DNA from: Chitinophagaceae bacterium
GTDB taxonomy: Bacteria; Bacteroidota; Bacteroidia; Chitinophagales; Chitinophagaceae
Assembly: GCA_947476485.1 (NCBI GenBank)
Contig: CANJQU010000043.1
Span: 1-33,126 of the forward strand
Direction of reading: 5' to 3'
Length of the DNA stretch: 33,126 bases
The position numbers and the translations under genes were made by a program. How positions within the stretch are numbered: position 1 is the first letter of the stretch; every line of letters begins with the position of its first letter. Below the pieces are notes generated by a model. That model was not told the DNA's origin, did not search any database, and saw only the letters and a program-made list of their open reading frames with translations. Shown one piece after another: positions 24,354 through 32,370 of the stretch.

Positions 24354-24693
24354 GTCCTTAGTTTTTACAATGATGAAAAAAACATTTTTAGCACTGATCA
24401 GCATTATCAGGAGGATGATAGCACCGATTAAATGCTAAGCTAAAGGACATAACTGTCGCTATTTTTGCATTGTTGAGACCTTGTTGTCTTTTGTTGCAAA
24501 ACAGCTTTTTTTTGTGGAAACGAAAATCCTGGGATTGAAAAATCGAGGAAGTCTATGGTGAAATGAGCCCTGTGGGATCATCTGGCGGTAGCAAAATAAC
24601 AACAATAAGACTGCGACGCCATCGGTTTTGAATGCGCTGCGGTTAAATTGAAATCTTTAATTTAAATAGATTGGTAATCGCTGAGGATACGGA
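24354..24693. other. Intergenic stretch upstream of the surface protein gene
   Basis: About 340 bp with no coding region. No clear TAnnTTTG octamer was found on the minus strand ahead of the surface protein gene. A TGATCAGCATTATCAGGAGG run about 35-55 bp upstream of its start holds no evident function. The side near 24640-24690 is the 3' end of the DUF5684 gene's downstream region with no obvious terminator. Confidence 0.4.
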
Positions 24694-25206
24694 TCAGTTT
24701 GAAAATTTATCGTCCTCAAAGTCAAAGCGGCCCTTCTGACCATAGGCTTCAAACGCGGCTTTGTCACCATAAGGGCCGAGATACCTGGCGTCTCCAAACC
24801 CAAGGATAGGTATGAAAATAAATCCTAGAAATAACATTCCGGCAGTAAACCCTTCGCTTTTCCCGAAGCTTTTAGACAGCATATTGTATGTCCACACCAC
24901 GTAAACATAGCCCACAATATTTACAGCAAATGCGATCAGCGTGGTCACCGGGTTTACGGTTCCATTAAGTGCCGCCGACATGTTTATTATAGCGCCAATG
25001 ACGAAAGGAACGATCATTAGGAATATCCACCACCATGGTTTACCGACTATTTTCAGCAGCACTACCGCGTTATATATCGGGATGATACACTTCCATCCTT
25101 CTTCCCCTGCTTTTACATAAACCTTCCACATTGCCGCTACGAGGAATATGATCAATCCTAAAATGATAACGAAGGCTAGTACTCCTATTCCTGCAAGCAG
25201 ACCCAT
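24694..25206 (-). CDS. DUF5684 family membrane protein
   Basis: A 170-residue membrane protein with four to five hydrophobic helices. The block KVYVKAGEEGWKCIIPIYN then VLLKIVGKPWWWIFLMIVPFV is characteristic of DUF5684, a family long mislabelled as signal peptidase I. Catalytic Ser/Lys residues of a signal peptidase are absent. The hydrophilic C-terminus (YGQKGRFDFEDDKFSN) is acidic. Function unknown. It is preceded on the same strand by the terminator of the 25320-26249 gene, so it is transcribed separately. Confidence 0.85.
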   Translation of the reverse strand: MGLLAGIGVLAFVIILGLIIFLVAAMWKVYVKAGEEGWKCIIPIYNAVVLLKIVGKPWWWIFLMIVPFVIGAIINMSAALNGTVNPVTTLIAFAVNIVGYVYVVWTYNMLSKSFGKSEGFTAGMLFLGFIFIPILGFGDARYLGPYGDKAAFEAYGQKGRFDFEDDKFSN

Positions 25207-25261
25207 AATTGTTTATTTTAGACTACTAAGTAAATGATATATTTTCGTAAATCCTAATGGC

Positions 25262-25294
25262 TAAAAAAACGAGGCCGCCGGAACCGGCAGCCTC
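25262..25294 (-). terminator. Intrinsic terminator of the choice-of-anchor V gene
   Basis: On the minus strand GAGGC-x-GCCGG-tt-CCGGC-x-GCCTC forms a 10-bp stem with one internal mismatch, followed by GTTTTTTTAG. It lies 26 bp after the stop at 25320. This is the best canonical terminator in the window. Confidence 0.85.
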
Positions 25295-25319
25295 CAATAA
25301 TAATCAGCTAAATATTTGA

Positions 25320-26249
25320 TTATAGCTTTACAACCTGTAGTGTCTTGCGGACACCATCTTTTTCCACAATTACATGGTAAGCGCCTGGCAGCCAGTTAGC
25401 CGTATTGATCGTCGAAACATGATTGGTGCCGATCACCATGATGTTTTCAGTGGTTACCATCCGTCCGGTGATATCAAATACCTGTACAGAATAGGAGCCC
25501 GGCAGCGTATTGTCAAGTTTTAAGTTCAGTGTGTTTATCATTGGATTAGGGAAAGCACTCAGGCTGATGCTCCGGAGTAATTCTGCTGCTATTGCGGTAG
25601 TTGAAGGCCATTCGGTGATATTTATCTTTGTGCTGTTCGATATATCTGAGCTGCTGGAATGTGCCGTATCGCCTATGGCTGCATTCATTATTCCCCAAAA
25701 AGATACTGTTCCGGTACCAGCCGCAGGAGCGGTCCATTGAAACGATTGAACATAGGTGCTCCCGGTTGCTCCGCCGCCTGTTGTAGCTGGAATTGGGAAT
25801 TTATGTTCAAGCAGGTTACACGCGAAAAAAGTAGCCATTGCCGGTGTATACTGCAAATTTCCGGGTAAGCCTGTTGAAACAAAGGTTCCGGCGTTCACAG
25901 GTGTAGTCACAGAAGTCGTGCCCTTTATGCACGTCACCTGGAATCCAAATACCGGTAAAGTAGTGGCAGTGGTATTTGTTCCGGTTATCTTCACAGTATA
26001 GGTCATTCCGCCCTTGTAGTGAGTTGTGGCAGATCCCGCCGAGTCCAATTCTAGCGCAAGGGTTAGTCCCGGCGTAAGTGATCCGGTGTGGCAACCGGAT
26101 GGGCCACCGCAGGCTGCCAGGTTACCCAGGCCTGTTTCGGCGCCGGTACAATTATATTGTTTTTCGGCGCCGGCTCCATTTTTTCCGCTAGTCAGCATGC
26201 CCACGGCAAATCCGCCAACGATAGTAAACAGTAGGATTCTTTTTCTCAT
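25320..26249 (-). CDS. T9SS-exported 'choice-of-anchor V' domain protein
   Basis: A 309-residue secreted protein. A signal peptide (MRKRILLFTIVGGFAVGMLTSG) is followed by a Cys-containing segment ACGGPSGCHTGS near residues 45-57. An Ig-like/Reeler-like beta domain follows to about 215 (TYTVKITGTN, FGFQVTCI, FQWTAPAAGTGTVSFWG). The C-terminus is a type A T9SS sorting domain (AFPNPMINTLNLKLD to VVKL). Choice-of-anchor V proteins usually start with CxxCHSG; here the first Cys is six residues before the second, leaving only one CH. The frame extends to 26321, but the ATG at 26249 starts the signal peptide. Role: probably a surface or extracellular protein; ligand unknown. Confidence 0.82.
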   Translation of the reverse strand: MRKRILLFTIVGGFAVGMLTSGKNGAGAEKQYNCTGAETGLGNLAACGGPSGCHTGSLTPGLTLALELDSAGSATTHYKGGMTYTVKITGTNTTATTLPVFGFQVTCIKGTTSVTTPVNAGTFVSTGLPGNLQYTPAMATFFACNLLEHKFPIPATTGGGATGSTYVQSFQWTAPAAGTGTVSFWGIMNAAIGDTAHSSSSDISNSTKINITEWPSTTAIAAELLRSISLSAFPNPMINTLNLKLDNTLPGSYSVQVFDITGRMVTTENIMVIGTNHVSTINTANWLPGAYHVIVEKDGVRKTLQVVKL

Positions 26250-26296
26250 GTTTATTTTTTTAGTTTCCGTTAAATGTTGATTTACCGACAGTAAGT

Positions 26297-26304
26297 CGAA
26301 AGTA
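26297..26304 (-). promoter_or_regulatory. Candidate variant -7 element (TACTTTCG) of the choice-of-anchor V gene
   Basis: Minus strand TACTTTCG, one base from the consensus, 48 bp before the ATG at 26249. Its position inside the longer reading frame supports the internal start. Confidence 0.35.
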
Positions 26305-26445
26305 AATGTATGTACTTGCAATTTTTAAAGCAAAAATTTGACAAAAAATGGGGTAAATATGATGGTTTATGTTGCCAATAACGACCTCGTTTACAGTAAG
26401 TTGCATTTCTGACCTATCGGCAGGGGCCGTTCCTAACGGATTTTG

Positions 26446-26453
26446 TACTTTTG
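26446..26453 (+). promoter_or_regulatory. Candidate -7 element of trmB
   Basis: TACTTTTG matches TAnnTTTG exactly and lies 6 bp before the ATG at 26460, indicating a very short or absent leader. It covers the alternative TTG start at 26451 and so argues against it. Confidence 0.45.
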
Positions 26454-26459
26454 ACCTTT

Positions 26460-27164
26460 ATGGGACACAAGAAATTGATCAAGTTTCAGGCTATTGACAC
26501 CTACAGCAATGTATTGCAATACCCTGAAAACATGAAGGGCAACTGGAACACCTTTTTCAAAAATGACAACCCGATCACCCTGGAGCTTGCTTGCGGCAAA
26601 GGTGAATATAGCGTGAACCTTGGCCGGGAACATAAAGACCGGAATTTCATAGGTGTAGACATCAAGGGCAACCGCATATACAATGGTGCGAAAATTGCAC
26701 TTGCAGAAGGGTTAAGCAACGTAGCTTTTCTCCGTATCCACATTGGCCAGATCACAAATTATTTCACAGCAGGAGAAGTGGGAGAGATCTGGATCGTTTT
26801 CGCAGATCCTTTCCTGAAAAAGCCAAAGAACCGGTTGACTCACGAGCGTTTTTTGCATGCATACCAGCAAATATTAAAACCAGGCGCCCGGATAAATCTA
26901 AAAACCGATTCAATAGAATTGTACGAGTCCACCTTGGAAGTGATCCAGGCGCAGGGATGTACCATTCACGAAAACATAGCTGACATCTATGGACAAGGCA
27001 AGGCTACCGGCCCGCTTGCCATCCAGACCTTCTATGAAAAAATGCACCTTGCCGATGGCCGCACTATTTACTATGTCGCTTTCTCCCTGCCTGAGACACC
27101 GATAGTGCTCACCGGCAGGTTCGGGGCCAGGGAACTGGAAGCCGGAGCGGAAACTTTGGATTGA
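26460..27164 (+). CDS. trmB: tRNA (guanine-N7-)-methyltransferase TrmB
   Basis: A 234-residue SAM-dependent enzyme that methylates N7 of G46 in the variable loop of tRNAs. Visible blocks: LELACGKGEYSVNLGREH (SAM motif I), NFIGVDIKGNRIYNGAKIA (motif II with the acidic residue), VGEIWIVFADPFLKKPKNRLTHERFL (the family's DP...KK..RLT block in the form common in Bacteroidota), and the C-terminal INLKTDSIELYESTLE. Length fits the family. Starting at 26460 rather than the TTG at 26451 is supported by the promoter-like element immediately upstream. It is followed by the DUF5522 and alkyltransferase-like genes, probably as a short operon. Confidence 0.92.
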   Translation: MGHKKLIKFQAIDTYSNVLQYPENMKGNWNTFFKNDNPITLELACGKGEYSVNLGREHKDRNFIGVDIKGNRIYNGAKIALAEGLSNVAFLRIHIGQITNYFTAGEVGEIWIVFADPFLKKPKNRLTHERFLHAYQQILKPGARINLKTDSIELYESTLEVIQAQGCTIHENIADIYGQGKATGPLAIQTFYEKMHLADGRTIYYVAFSLPETPIVLTGRFGARELEAGAETLD

Positions 27165-27256
27165 TGTAGTAAATCAGAAACACTGTACAAAGGATCCCGG
27201 TTCTGAACCGCCATCCATTTGCGAACTTTAGAATTCCCAATTCCAAACTGAGGATA

Positions 27257-27436
27257 TTGCACGACGACTACTACATATTGCCAAACGGTTTGCTGGTCTT
27301 TACCGCCTCTTATCTGGAGCGGAGGGGATACTGTTGCGGCAGTGGCTGCCTTAATTGTCCATATGATTATGTTAAAGTACCGGAACCAAAAAGAACTGAG
27401 CTGCTGCTAAAACGAGAACAGGATGAAAAAAAGTAA
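27257..27436 (+). CDS. DUF5522 small cysteine-motif protein
   Basis: A short frame of 59 codons reads MHDDYYILPNGLLVFTASYL then ERRGYCCGSGCLNCPYDYV and a charged tail ending KREQDEKK. The core (GLxVFTxxYLxxRGYCCGxGCxxCPY) is the DUF5522 signature, with four cysteines (26, 27, 31, 34) suited to binding a metal. No in-frame ATG exists; TTG at 27257 is the only reasonable start and gives the N-terminus expected for the family. The stop overlaps the start of the alkyltransferase-like gene by 14 bp (27423-27436), implying translational coupling. Function of the family is unknown. Confidence 0.8.
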   Translation: MHDDYYILPNGLLVFTASYLERRGYCCGSGCLNCPYDYVKVPEPKRTELLLKREQDEKK

Positions 27437-27800
27437 AACCATCCGGGAGGCTCCGGCCGCTATACCTGGCGGAGTCAGTCTTTACGATGCGATATACGAC
27501 GTGGTGCGGTGCGTGCCCAAAGGCAGGGTTACCAGTTATGGTGCTGTTGCGGCCGCTATCGGCGCTGCGTCTGGGGCCAGGGTAGTGGGTTATGCTATGA
27601 ATATGAGTTCTGGTGCAAAGCCCAAAGTGCCGGCTCATAGGGTGGTGAACAGGAATGGAATGCTTACAGGCAAGCATCACTTTTCTCCTCCCGAAAAAAT
27701 GCAGCAATTGCTGGAAAAAGAAGGGGTGATTGTAATCGACGACAAGGTGCAGCGTTTTGATACTCTGTTCTGGGATCCGATAAAGGAACTGGAAATATAA
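27423..27800 (+). CDS. Alkyltransferase-like protein (MGMT DNA-binding domain, Cys replaced by Ala)
   Basis: A 125-residue protein matching the DNA-binding domain of O6-alkylguanine-DNA alkyltransferases. The helix-turn-helix with the Arg finger is PKGRVTSYGAVAAAIGAASGARVVGYAM (about 32-59). The active-site segment reads VPAHRVVNRNGML (69-81), whereas true transferases have PCHRV; the acceptor cysteine is Ala71. Such ATL proteins flip and bind alkylated guanines and hand them to nucleotide excision repair instead of repairing them directly. The C-terminus is longer than in the smallest ATLs. It is translationally coupled to the DUF5522 gene. Confidence 0.88.
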   Translation: MKKSKTIREAPAAIPGGVSLYDAIYDVVRCVPKGRVTSYGAVAAAIGAASGARVVGYAMNMSSGAKPKVPAHRVVNRNGMLTGKHHFSPPEKMQQLLEKEGVIVIDDKVQRFDTLFWDPIKELEI

Positions 27801-27909
27801 TTTGGAACAGTTTTTGCAATACACTATTTTGCTTCACGAATCCAATCCTGATCCAAACATTTATTTTCGAACTACTAATTTAATATCAAAGCGGCGCATG
27901 CCGTAATCT

Positions 27910-29559
27910 ATGTCTTCGCACCGGTCCTGTTATTGTTGTAAGTACACCCTTCCAGTTTTATTGTTCTTATCATTTTTTGTTTCCTGCGATGATGACCAAA
28001 AGGAGAAGACTGTAAAACAGCCTGATTCCTACGTTGCTTTTTCAAAACAGTTAAAAGCAGCCTTGCGGCCGGTTGATACGTCCAATAAAAAAATCGCAAG
28101 ATCGCTGAATGCAGATGTCTGGCGCACCTATGTTACCGGTGGGTTTATTCCTGTTTGGTTCAGGGAAGACTATACGCCAAATGATGCTTCTGAAAAGCTG
28201 GTGGGTGAGCTGGAAGATATGCAGATGGATGGTATCAACCCGGAGCGGTATAATTTAGCCGCCATTAAAGCACTCAAACAGCGGCTGGATACCACGAAGC
28301 ATAATGCCCTTCGCGATGTGCTGGCGCTCGATACACTCCTTACCCGCAGCTATCTTTATGCGGCCAAAGACCTGCTGATGGGCCAGGTACAACCGCGTAA
28401 GGCAGATTCCCTTTGGTTTCACGCAAACGACTCGGCATGGGATGCGCCGCAGGCCCTCGCCCAGGCAAAAGGCATGTATCGCTCACTCGATGATTTCAGG
28501 AGCCGGGTGCCCACCTATCTGCTGTTGCGCGAGGAATACCGTCGTTTTTATAAGTTGTCGGATGATTCTGATCTCTGCAATACAATTGCTGCAATACACT
28601 ACCAGAAGAAGCCCGATAGCCTGATGCTCGATAACATCTTTATTGTGCTTAAGGCCGAGTTGCCATGGGTGGAGACCGCAGCCGATGACAGCACTGGTGA
28701 AATGAACCAACTGATCACCGCCTATCAGAACTATTGCGGCATAAAGCCCACCGGCAAGCTGGATAGTGTAACGATGCTTCATCTGGCAGTGCCGCCATCA
28801 GATTACCTGGACAAGATCGCCGCTAATATGGAACGTGTCCGTTGGATGCAGAAGCAATTTGGCGATCTCTACCTTGTGGTCGATATACCGCTCATGGAGC
28901 TGTTTTTAAAGAAAGACGGTGTCAACGCCATGCACATGCGCGTCGTCGTAGGCAAGCCGGAACGGCAGACGCCCTCTTTGTTTGCAACTATGACAAACGT
29001 GGTCATTAACCCTCAATGGGGTGTTCCGCCTACTATTCTTAAGAAGGATGTAGTTCCCGGTTTTGAAAAGAGCGGCAAGAAGTACCTGGCAACAAAGGGG
29101 TTGAAGGCATACGATAAGCAGGGGAAAGTGGTAAAGACATCCTTGCTGAACATTCACAATCTCAGGAAATATTCATACCGGCAGGCGCCGGGTGATGATA
29201 ATTCATTAGGCTATGTCAAGTTCAACCTGCCTAATCCCTGGGATATTTATCTTCATGATACTCCGCATCGCACAGACTTCGGTAAGCGCGATCGTTTCCT
29301 CAGCTCTGGTTGCATTCGCTTGCAGCAGCCGCGTGAAATGGCTATTTACATTCTCTCCGACCTTGAAAAAAAGAGATATACCCAGGAACGGTTGGATAGC
29401 ATGATAGAAACGCATAAGACCCGCTGGGAGCTGTTAAAGACAAAAATCCCTGTACATATAACCTATCTCACGGCTTTTGAGGATACCACCGGAAAGCACA
29501 TTCAGTTCGCACGGGATATTTACCACCGCGATGATAAACTGATTTCACTATTGCGTTAG
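27910..29559 (+). CDS. L,D-transpeptidase lipoprotein (YcbB/LdtD type)
   Basis: A 549-residue lipoprotein (lipobox FFVSC, Cys26) with a YcbB-like architecture. There is an N-terminal scaffold, a peptidoglycan-binding-like stretch (LITAYQNYCGIKPTGKLDS, about 269-287), and a YkuD catalytic domain (about 320-480). The domain includes NPQWGVPPTILKKDV, IYLHDTPHRTDF (H449) and SSGCIRLQQPREMA with the nucleophile C468. It forms 3-3 crosslinks in peptidoglycan or attaches proteins to it. The gene converges with the YkuD_2-type gene: their 3' ends overlap by 12 bp. A TATTTTCG at 27862-27869 is a weak promoter candidate. Confidence 0.9.
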   Translation: MSSHRSCYCCKYTLPVLLFLSFFVSCDDDQKEKTVKQPDSYVAFSKQLKAALRPVDTSNKKIARSLNADVWRTYVTGGFIPVWFREDYTPNDASEKLVGELEDMQMDGINPERYNLAAIKALKQRLDTTKHNALRDVLALDTLLTRSYLYAAKDLLMGQVQPRKADSLWFHANDSAWDAPQALAQAKGMYRSLDDFRSRVPTYLLLREEYRRFYKLSDDSDLCNTIAAIHYQKKPDSLMLDNIFIVLKAELPWVETAADDSTGEMNQLITAYQNYCGIKPTGKLDSVTMLHLAVPPSDYLDKIAANMERVRWMQKQFGDLYLVVDIPLMELFLKKDGVNAMHMRVVVGKPERQTPSLFATMTNVVINPQWGVPPTILKKDVVPGFEKSGKKYLATKGLKAYDKQGKVVKTSLLNIHNLRKYSYRQAPGDDNSLGYVKFNLPNPWDIYLHDTPHRTDFGKRDRFLSSGCIRLQQPREMAIYILSDLEKKRYTQERLDSMIETHKTRWELLKTKIPVHITYLTAFEDTTGKHIQFARDIYHRDDKLISLLR

Positions 29560-30393
29560 GGATACATTTTTTACGCTGTCCACAACACCATTATGCACAT
29601 ACTCTATCACGCGCACTCTTGGCTTCGGTGCCTCCTGTGCAGGCAATGTTGCTACAAGCACATCGTTTTGCGGAAGGGCTGTTATTTTCTTATTCAGCCA
29701 GCAGGTGGAGTTCAGGTATTTGGTGTCCGGGTAGTAAATAAACAGGCAGGTGCCATATTTTATCGTGTTTACGATAGGCAGTGACAACGCCGGAGGCACT
29801 GCAGGGCAACCCCAGCTACGACCCAGTCTTTGCTTCTTTGCAATATATTGGTCGCACACATACTTGGCGCCATGCACTACAACTCCACGGTCAAAAGCTG
29901 CGTCATTGTAGCCGTAATCCATTCCGTTGAGCCGTAATGAAGTGCCGTGCTCTCCCTCATAGATGTCGCCCGTAACATAAAATCCGAGACTCGTTTTGTG
30001 TGAATTCGTACTGTTAGAAAATGATGTGGCGATTTCGTCACCCGAACCTTCGCCGTGAGCTACGTATGTATTGAAGATCACCGTCTTTTTCGACAGATCT
30101 ATCACCCACATCCTGTTTTCTGTAGACGGCAGACTTAGATCACAAACTGTGAGCACATCGTTTTCGGTGTTCAGTTTACCCGAGTTGCGCAGGGTCAGGT
30201 ATCCGCGGTATGCCTTTTCAAACACTTCGTATGACAATGGTGAAACCTTCGAAAAGTCTATTTGCTTATATACCTGGCTTATGTAATTTTCAACGCGCGC
30301 TTCATTTATGACCGGCAGACCTTCATCTGCCGAAGAAACCTTGTAGGAAGCAACAATAAGATACGCACACAGACACACGATCACTTTCTTCAT
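29548..30393 (-). CDS. Murein L,D-transpeptidase catalytic domain protein (YkuD_2 type)
   Basis: A 281-residue exported protein (signal peptide about 1-21). The catalytic region at about 85-225 has the YkuD_2 features: HG in VAHGEGSGDEIATSFSN (H113), VVVHGAKYVCDQYI (H174) and GRSWGCPAVPPAL with nucleophile C196. These are the His/Cys pair of the L,D-transpeptidase fold, but the flanking sequence differs from the YcbB type. The C-terminus continues 55 residues beyond the domain with no match. Probably a cell-wall peptide-modifying enzyme. It faces the other L,D-transpeptidase gene, with overlapping 3' ends. A CGAAGATA (minus TATCTTCG, 30436-30443) is a weak promoter candidate. Confidence 0.87.
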   Translation of the reverse strand: MKKVIVCLCAYLIVASYKVSSADEGLPVINEARVENYISQVYKQIDFSKVSPLSYEVFEKAYRGYLTLRNSGKLNTENDVLTVCDLSLPSTENRMWVIDLSKKTVIFNTYVAHGEGSGDEIATSFSNSTNSHKTSLGFYVTGDIYEGEHGTSLRLNGMDYGYNDAAFDRGVVVHGAKYVCDQYIAKKQRLGRSWGCPAVPPALSLPIVNTIKYGTCLFIYYPDTKYLNSTCWLNKKITALPQNDVLVATLPAQEAPKPRVRVIEYVHNGVVDSVKNVSLTQ

Positions 30394-30579
30394 CGACCTT
30401 AATTTTAAAGTATTAAAAGGATATTTTTAGCATGGCGAAGATAACAAAATACGGATCAAATTGCACATTGTTTATATCTTTTAACCCCACTTTAACGAGC
30501 ATATGTGCAGAACCTGTGCACAACCCCATATGCTGATTTGATGTTGTTTTGTTTCGCTTCCGTTCCTTAATATTGCATC

Positions 30580-31113
30580 ATGTCTTTTTCATTGTTCAGG
30601 CGTTTTCTGTTATTGCTGTTTGCGGCCAGCCTTATTACGTCATTTGCCTATTGCCAGGGCGACTTTTGCAAAGCCGTTATGGCGATCACACATGATGCCC
30701 CGAACAGTTTCCGGAATATTAAGGGTACGCCTTTTAAAGCGAAAGGTATGTGGGAGAGTGGTATTAAGGTTCCGGGCACGATAGCTTCGCGTTTTGTGTT
30801 TACTATGGGCTTGTATTATGAAGGGGCTTTTTTTCAGACAAGGAATAAAGAGGAGCTGAAACCCGCTTATGAAAAGTATAAGGCTTTGCTGAATGATTGT
30901 CTCACAGCCAAGGGGTACACTTTAACGGCCGCCGATAATTTCTACCCCGGCCTTGGCGATTTCAAGAAACTGATCTACATGATCGAAGAAAAAGATGAGC
31001 CGGTGGACCCGAAGGCAAAGCACACCCTCCCTCCGGCACATATTTCAATGGAGGTTGAGTATAACAAGGAAGTTGGTAAATACACGATCGTTATGTTCAT
31101 TTTCGAGCACTAA
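30580..31113 (+). CDS. Exported protein of unknown function
   Basis: A 177-residue protein with a hydrophobic leader (MSFSLFRRFLLLLFAASLITSFAYC) that may be a signal peptide with a cleavage site after FAYCQG. The rest is an alpha/beta domain with two or three charged helices and a Cys-containing motif (GDFCKAV, then KALLNDCLTAKGYTL) and ends in a strand, KYTIVMFIFEH. I recognise no family. It is 10 bp upstream of the methyltransferase, so they are probably co-transcribed. A weak -7 match TAATATTG lies just before the ATG. Confidence 0.65.
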   Translation: MSFSLFRRFLLLLFAASLITSFAYCQGDFCKAVMAITHDAPNSFRNIKGTPFKAKGMWESGIKVPGTIASRFVFTMGLYYEGAFFQTRNKEELKPAYEKYKALLNDCLTAKGYTLTAADNFYPGLGDFKKLIYMIEEKDEPVDPKAKHTLPPAHISMEVEYNKEVGKYTIVMFIFEH

Positions 31114-31123
31114 AATATTCACT

Positions 31124-31921
31124 ATGGAAGAACAACACAACTATATCGAGATAAATAAAGCCCTTTGGGATGAGAAAACACAGCATCATGTTTCGTCTGC
31201 ATTCTACAAAATGGATGATTTCCTCAATGGAAGCTCATCTTTGAATCTCATAGAGCTGAACCTGCTGGGTAATGTATCAGGTAAATCAGTGCTTCATCTC
31301 CAGTGCCACTTCGGGCAGGATACGTTATCTCTCGCCCGTATGGGCGCAAAAGCCACTGGCGTAGATTTTTCAGGCGAGGCAATAAAGAAAGCCATAGAGC
31401 TGAATGATCAGTTGGGGCTTGATGCCCGGTTTGTCTGTTCTGATGTGTATGAACTACCTGTGAATTTGCAGGGGCAATTTGATATGGTGTATACATCCTA
31501 CGGTGTGCTGGGCTGGCTGCCTGATATGAAGAAGTGGGCTGGGGTAGTCTCACATTTTCTGAAGCCGGGTGGTACGTTTGTTTTGGTTGAATTTCATCCC
31601 GTTGTATGGATGTTCAGTAATGAGTTTACAGAGATCCAGTATTCCTACTTCAACAGGGAAGCTATTATAGAAACGCTCACCGGTACTTACGCCGACCGCG
31701 ATGCCGATATCCGGAAGACCGAGATCGGCTGGAACCACGACCTCTCAGAAGTGATGCAAAGCCTTATAGATGCAGGGCTTAACATTACTACGTTCCGGGA
31801 GTTCGACACTTCACCTTATGATTGCTTCCGCAATACTGTGGAGGTAAGCCCGGGTGGCTTCCAGATCAAAGGGCTTGAGGGGAAGATACCTATGGTGTAT
31901 GCGTTGAGAGCCAGTAAGTAA
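31124..31921 (+). CDS. Class I SAM-dependent methyltransferase
   Basis: A 265-residue soluble protein with a Rossmann-like methyltransferase fold. SAM motif I is VLHLQCHFGQDTLSLARMG, motif II has the acidic residue in ATGVDFSGEAI, and the later strand FDMVYTSYGVLGWLPDM and LKPGGTFVLVEFHPV match motifs IV-V of small-molecule methyltransferases. The C-terminal part (EVMQSLIDAGLNITTFREFD) is a lid domain. Substrate unknown. The longer frame from 30995 overlaps the previous gene in another frame and starts at a non-conserved Met, so the ATG at 31124 is used. Confidence 0.85.
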   Translation: MEEQHNYIEINKALWDEKTQHHVSSAFYKMDDFLNGSSSLNLIELNLLGNVSGKSVLHLQCHFGQDTLSLARMGAKATGVDFSGEAIKKAIELNDQLGLDARFVCSDVYELPVNLQGQFDMVYTSYGVLGWLPDMKKWAGVVSHFLKPGGTFVLVEFHPVVWMFSNEFTEIQYSYFNREAIIETLTGTYADRDADIRKTEIGWNHDLSEVMQSLIDAGLNITTFREFDTSPYDCFRNTVEVSPGGFQIKGLEGKIPMVYALRASK

Positions 31922-31964
31922 TGTCATGTCAACAGTATACCTGGCCAAAATCATCCGAATTAAA

Positions 31965-31995
31965 TTTGCTTATTCCAATCAGCGCCGTATCTTTG
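31965..31995 (+). promoter_or_regulatory. rRNA promoter P1 (TTTG-N19-TATCTTTG)
   Basis: The -33 element TTTG (31965-31968) and the -7 element TATCTTTG (31988-31995) are exactly 19 bp apart. It is the first of three such promoters ahead of the 16S gene, and starts about 44 bp after the stop of the methyltransferase gene. Confidence 0.75.
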
Positions 31996-32062
31996 CAGGC
32001 CCTACCAGGATGAGCGAGAGTGCTCAGACATTTGAAAGACTGAAAAAATAATCCAAATCAAA

Positions 32063-32093
32063 TTTGGTGGTACGCAAAACTTCCCTATCTTTG
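32063..32093 (+). promoter_or_regulatory. rRNA promoter P2 (TTTG-N19-TATCTTTG)
   Basis: TTTG at 32063-32066 and TATCTTTG at 32086-32093, 19 bp apart. The -33 lies in an inverted repeat CCAAAT-caa-ATTTGG. The downstream context CCCTATCTTTGCGCTCCC differs from that of P3 in two positions, suggesting that P2 and P3 arose by duplication. Confidence 0.78.
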
Positions 32094-32213
32094 CGCTCCC
32101 AAAACGAAAAAGGGTAACGGTTATTCTGGTTGTGGTTGAGGGGAAAAAGTTCTTTAGAAAGCGGGATGTTTGAAGCGAAAAAGTTGTTGTTGAAAATTAA
32201 TTTTAAAAACAAT

Positions 32214-32244
32214 TTTGCAGTGTGGTTTCAACTCCCTACCTTTG
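32214..32244 (+). promoter_or_regulatory. rRNA promoter P3 (TTTG-N19-TACCTTTG)
   Basis: TTTG at 32214-32217 and TACCTTTG at 32237-32244, again exactly 19 bp apart, preceded by a long AT-rich tract (TTGAAAATTAATTTTAAAAA) that could act as an UP-like element. It lies about 345 bp before the mature 16S end. Confidence 0.78.
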
Positions 32245-32370
32245 CACTCCCTTACGGGAATGAAAGTAACGAAAGAGTAACAGTAAGTTCTTAAAATAGT
32301 AACACAAAAGATGTAGCGGAACGGGCCGCACGAATGGTTCAAGTCCATAGCATTTACAGAGGCGTTGATC

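Noticed and set aside
24694-25206. Possible signal peptidase I
   Set aside because: The protein belongs to DUF5684 by its GWKCIIPIYN block and lacks the Ser/Lys catalytic pair.
26806-26860. Apparent lack of the textbook TrmB FPDPW motif (reads FADPFLKK)
   Set aside because: The DP-x-x-KKP-x-x-RLT form is normal for Bacteroidota TrmB, so it is not a sign of lost function.
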